A stretch of DNA of 7,204 nt. It comes from Lachnospiraceae bacterium. GTDB taxonomy: Bacteria; Bacillota; Clostridia; Lachnospirales; Lachnospiraceae. Position numbers and translations under genes: made by a program. The stretch is from NCBI GenBank assembly GCA_009774375.1, contig VSNO01000194.1, positions 1 through 7,204 of the forward strand, read 5' to 3'. Below, one piece after another: positions 5,851 through 7,204 of the stretch; within the stretch, counting starts at the first letter, position 1; every line of letters starts with the position of its first letter. The notes beneath the pieces are model-generated. The model worked only from the letters and a program-made list of their open reading frames with translations, searched no databases and had not been told where the DNA came from.

Positions 5851-5882
5851 AAAACCTGATGTAAAGCTTTACACCAGGTTTT
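5851..5882 (-). terminator. Rho-independent terminator of the SDR gene
   Basis: Arms 5851-5865 and 5868-5882 pair over 15 bp with one mismatch around GC. On the minus strand the hairpin is followed by TTTTTGC. It begins 34 nt after the SDR stop codon. Confidence 0.8.
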
Positions 5883-5915
5883 ATGTGTCACATATTTAAT
5901 CTTAAAACTACTAGA

Positions 5916-6716
5916 TCACGGCCTCTGTCCCATGCCACCCTCGAGCGTGAGGGTCTCGCCTGTCATGTACTTAAAGTCAGGCGATGCGAGCTGTACACAG
6001 ACGCGGCCGATCTCCAGCTCCGCATCTCCGTAGTGTCCTGCAGGCGGCATCTTGACATTCTCCTTGAACGCCTCCGGATACGCCTTCTCAAACTGCTCCA
6101 ACTGCGCCGTCCATGCCAGCGGGCAGACGATGTTGACATTGATGCCGTCCTTTGCCCATTCGGTGGCCGCCACGCGCGTCAGACCGCGGATCCCTTCCTT
6201 GGCGGCAGCGTAAGCGCATTGTCCGAAATTGCCGAACAGTCCCGCGCCGGAGGCAAAATTGATGACGGAACCCTTTGACTTTGTCAGGTGCGGATAGCAT
6301 GCCTTCATATAATAAAAAGCAGCGTACAATCCCGAGTACATCGCAAGGTTGAACTGTTCTGTCGTGTGCTCTGCCAGCGTCACGCCCGAAGCGGACGCCT
6401 GCGCATTGTTGATCAGCACATCGATGCTGCCGAACGTGTCGATCGTCTGCTTCACGACACTGCCTACCACTTCCTCATTGTCCGCGCCGGCATTGACATC
6501 CGCCTGGACGATCAGCACCTTGATGTTGTACAGACGCTCCAGCTCCTCCTTCGCGTCCTCCAGCTTCTTGACATTCCTGCCTGTGATGACAAGGTTTGCG
6601 CCCTCCTTCGCATAGGCTGTCGCGATGCCGTAGCCGATCGATCCGCATCTGCCGTCACTTAAGACTGCCCTGCCCGCACCCGTGATGATCGCTGTCTTTC
6701 CTGTTAAAAATCCCAT
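5916..6716 (-). CDS. SDR-family NAD(P)-dependent oxidoreductase, resembling 12-alpha-hydroxysteroid dehydrogenase
   Basis: This 266-residue protein is a classical short-chain dehydrogenase. The cofactor loop is TGAGRA...GSIGYGIA (12-32), longer than usual and close to the SIxYGIA form of enoyl reductases. TGRN (45-48) after strand 2 suggests NADP(H). ADV (72-74) and NNAQ (103-106, Gln where NNAG is common) follow, then catalytic Ser156, Tyr169 and Lys173 in INFASG and YAAAK. The usual helix-4 Asn appears to be replaced in YSGLYAAFYY. The NNAQASASG segment, SGAGLFGNFGQC, WAKDGINVN and the end GETLTLEGGMGQRP match, from memory, clostridial 12-alpha-hydroxysteroid dehydrogenases, which reversibly oxidise the 12-hydroxyl of bile acids in the cytoplasm. 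This is family-level recognition, not a computed match. GGAGG lies about ten bases before ATG 6714-6716. A hairpin terminates the gene, which suggests a single-gene unit. Other alcohol or steroid substrates remain possible. Confidence 0.88.
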   Translation of the reverse strand: MGFLTGKTAIITGAGRAVLSDGRCGSIGYGIATAYAKEGANLVITGRNVKKLEDAKEELERLYNIKVLIVQADVNAGADNEEVVGSVVKQTIDTFGSIDVLINNAQASASGVTLAEHTTEQFNLAMYSGLYAAFYYMKACYPHLTKSKGSVINFASGAGLFGNFGQCAYAAAKEGIRGLTRVAATEWAKDGINVNIVCPLAWTAQLEQFEKAYPEAFKENVKMPPAGHYGDAELEIGRVCVQLASPDFKYMTGETLTLEGGMGQRP

Positions 6717-6726
6717 TTTCCAAATA

Positions 6727-6731
6727 CCTCC
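6727..6731 (-). promoter_or_regulatory. Ribosome binding site of the SDR gene
   Basis: GGAGG within AAAGGAGG on the minus strand, about ten bases before the ATG at 6716. Confidence 0.8.
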
Positions 6732-6741
6732 TTTTTCCTTC

Positions 6742-6780
6742 GGAATCCCAAAAACAATGTTTCCATGTTTTCACGATTCC
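6742..6780. repeat. Interrupted inverted repeat in the SDR leader
   Basis: Outer arms GGAATC (6742-6747) and GATTCC (6775-6780) enclose inner arms AAAACA (6751-6756) and TGTTTT (6766-6771). The 3-nt internal loops are symmetric and the terminal loop is 9 nt. It lies between a possible -10 and the ribosome binding site of the SDR gene. It could be a leader RNA hairpin or an operator. The pairing is modest and a chance origin cannot be excluded. Confidence 0.4.
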
Positions 6781-6806
6781 CTGCATACCATTTTACAGAT
6801 ATTTCT

Positions 6807-6812
6807 ATTATA
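6807..6812 (-). promoter_or_regulatory. Possible -10 box of the SDR promoter
   Basis: A perfect TATAAT on the minus strand, 91 nt before the SDR start codon. No good -35 box is visible at 16-18 nt, so the promoter may be weak or need an activator. Confidence 0.4.
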
Positions 6813-6864
6813 TCCCATTATTTTGGAAAAGGATAGTCACAATTTACTCCACTAAATTTTTATA

Positions 6865-7204
6865 CTAAAATTGGAAAAACTCATAGTCCAAAGTTTCCGG
6901 TCTCCGATATTCCCCTGTACTGAAATCATAAATGAGGATCTGATGCGGCTCTTCCAGCGAGATCCAGATATGATACCCCGCCTCTTCTATATCCCCATGC
7001 ATGACGATCGTATAGCCGAGCTTCCAGTATCCCGGATCGTCACCTGACAGAAAGGTCACGCCATACTCAATCCCCTCCACTCCGTCAACGATCCGCAGCC
7101 CCTGAACCGGACTTAACAGCACCTTCTCCCTGTCCCAGCTCGGATTGACGCGCGTGTAGATCTCATCCTCCAGCTCGCTCAGCAGGCCGATATGGTCATT
7201 ATTC
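6865..7204 (-). CDS. Unknown protein, C-terminal part (runs off right edge)
   Basis: The minus strand is open from the right edge to a TAG at 6865-6867, giving 112 visible residues. A GTG at 7120-7122 could be read as a start, but the frame stays open with plausible protein upstream (SELEDEIYTRVNPSWDREK), so the gene continues outside the window. The visible part is acidic and rich in aromatic residues (GYWKLGYTIVMHG, GYHIWISLEEPHQ, LDYEFFQF), with no signal peptide or membrane segment, consistent with a small cytoplasmic alpha/beta domain. I do not recognise the family. About 150 nt separate it from the SDR start, and no strong terminator is visible between them. Confidence 0.65.
   Translation of the reverse strand, partial: NNDHIGLLSELEDEIYTRVNPSWDREKVLLSPVQGLRIVDGVEGIEYGVTFLSGDDPGYWKLGYTIVMHGDIEEAGYHIWISLEEPHQILIYDFSTGEYRRPETLDYEFFQF

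Noticed and set aside
1..7204. CRISPR array, tRNA, rRNA, insertion sequence or attachment site
   Set aside because: No regularly spaced repeats, cloverleaf-like sequences, transposase-like frames or terminal inverted repeats were seen.

Overview
The window most resembles the chromosome of a gut Firmicute of the Lachnospiraceae/Clostridium type. The evidence is AGGAGG-type ribosome binding sites, an agr-like GHKL histidine kinase remnant, a clostridial AAA-ATPase/PD-(D/E)XK protein family, and a short-chain dehydrogenase that closely resembles clostridial bile-acid 12-alpha-hydroxysteroid dehydrogenases. Every intact gene lies on the minus strand, so the window is read from right to left.

Right part (5850-7204): a partial unknown gene enters from the right edge and ends at 6865. 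A 266-residue SDR oxidoreductase (6716-5916) follows with a good Shine-Dalgarno site. It ends at a clear rho-independent hairpin (5851-5882).

Centre (827-5840): a strong promoter with an extended -10 (5809-5837) starts what looks like a five-gene minus-strand operon with tight spacing. The order is ATPase-nuclease copy A (5787-4144), a membrane methyltransferase-like protein of the ICMT/PEMT fold (4129-3473), a small nucleotidyltransferase-like protein (3455-3036), ATPase-nuclease copy B (3064-1463, overlapping the previous gene by 29 nt), and perhaps a secreted two-repeat protein (1387-827, 75 nt downstream). The two ATPase-nuclease proteins are paralogues, roughly three quarters identical by eye, and flank the two middle genes as direct repeats. 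I do not know a described system with this composition. It is the best candidate here for an uncharacterised accessory module, but no function can be proved from sequence alone.

Left part (1-826): this AT-richer stretch looks like a gene graveyard. It holds a Thr/Gln/Glu-rich minus-strand reading frame with no start and a 12-residue repeat. Next to it on the plus strand are a short response-regulator receiver fragment and the C-terminal part of an AgrC-like GHKL histidine kinase, the latter broken by a one-base deletion. On the minus strand a short hydrophobic reading frame may be the tail of an AgrB-like protein. Together these suggest a decayed agr-type peptide quorum-sensing locus. A long inverted repeat at 644-684 could end transcription from both sides.

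No tRNA, rRNA, CRISPR array or insertion sequence was recognised.
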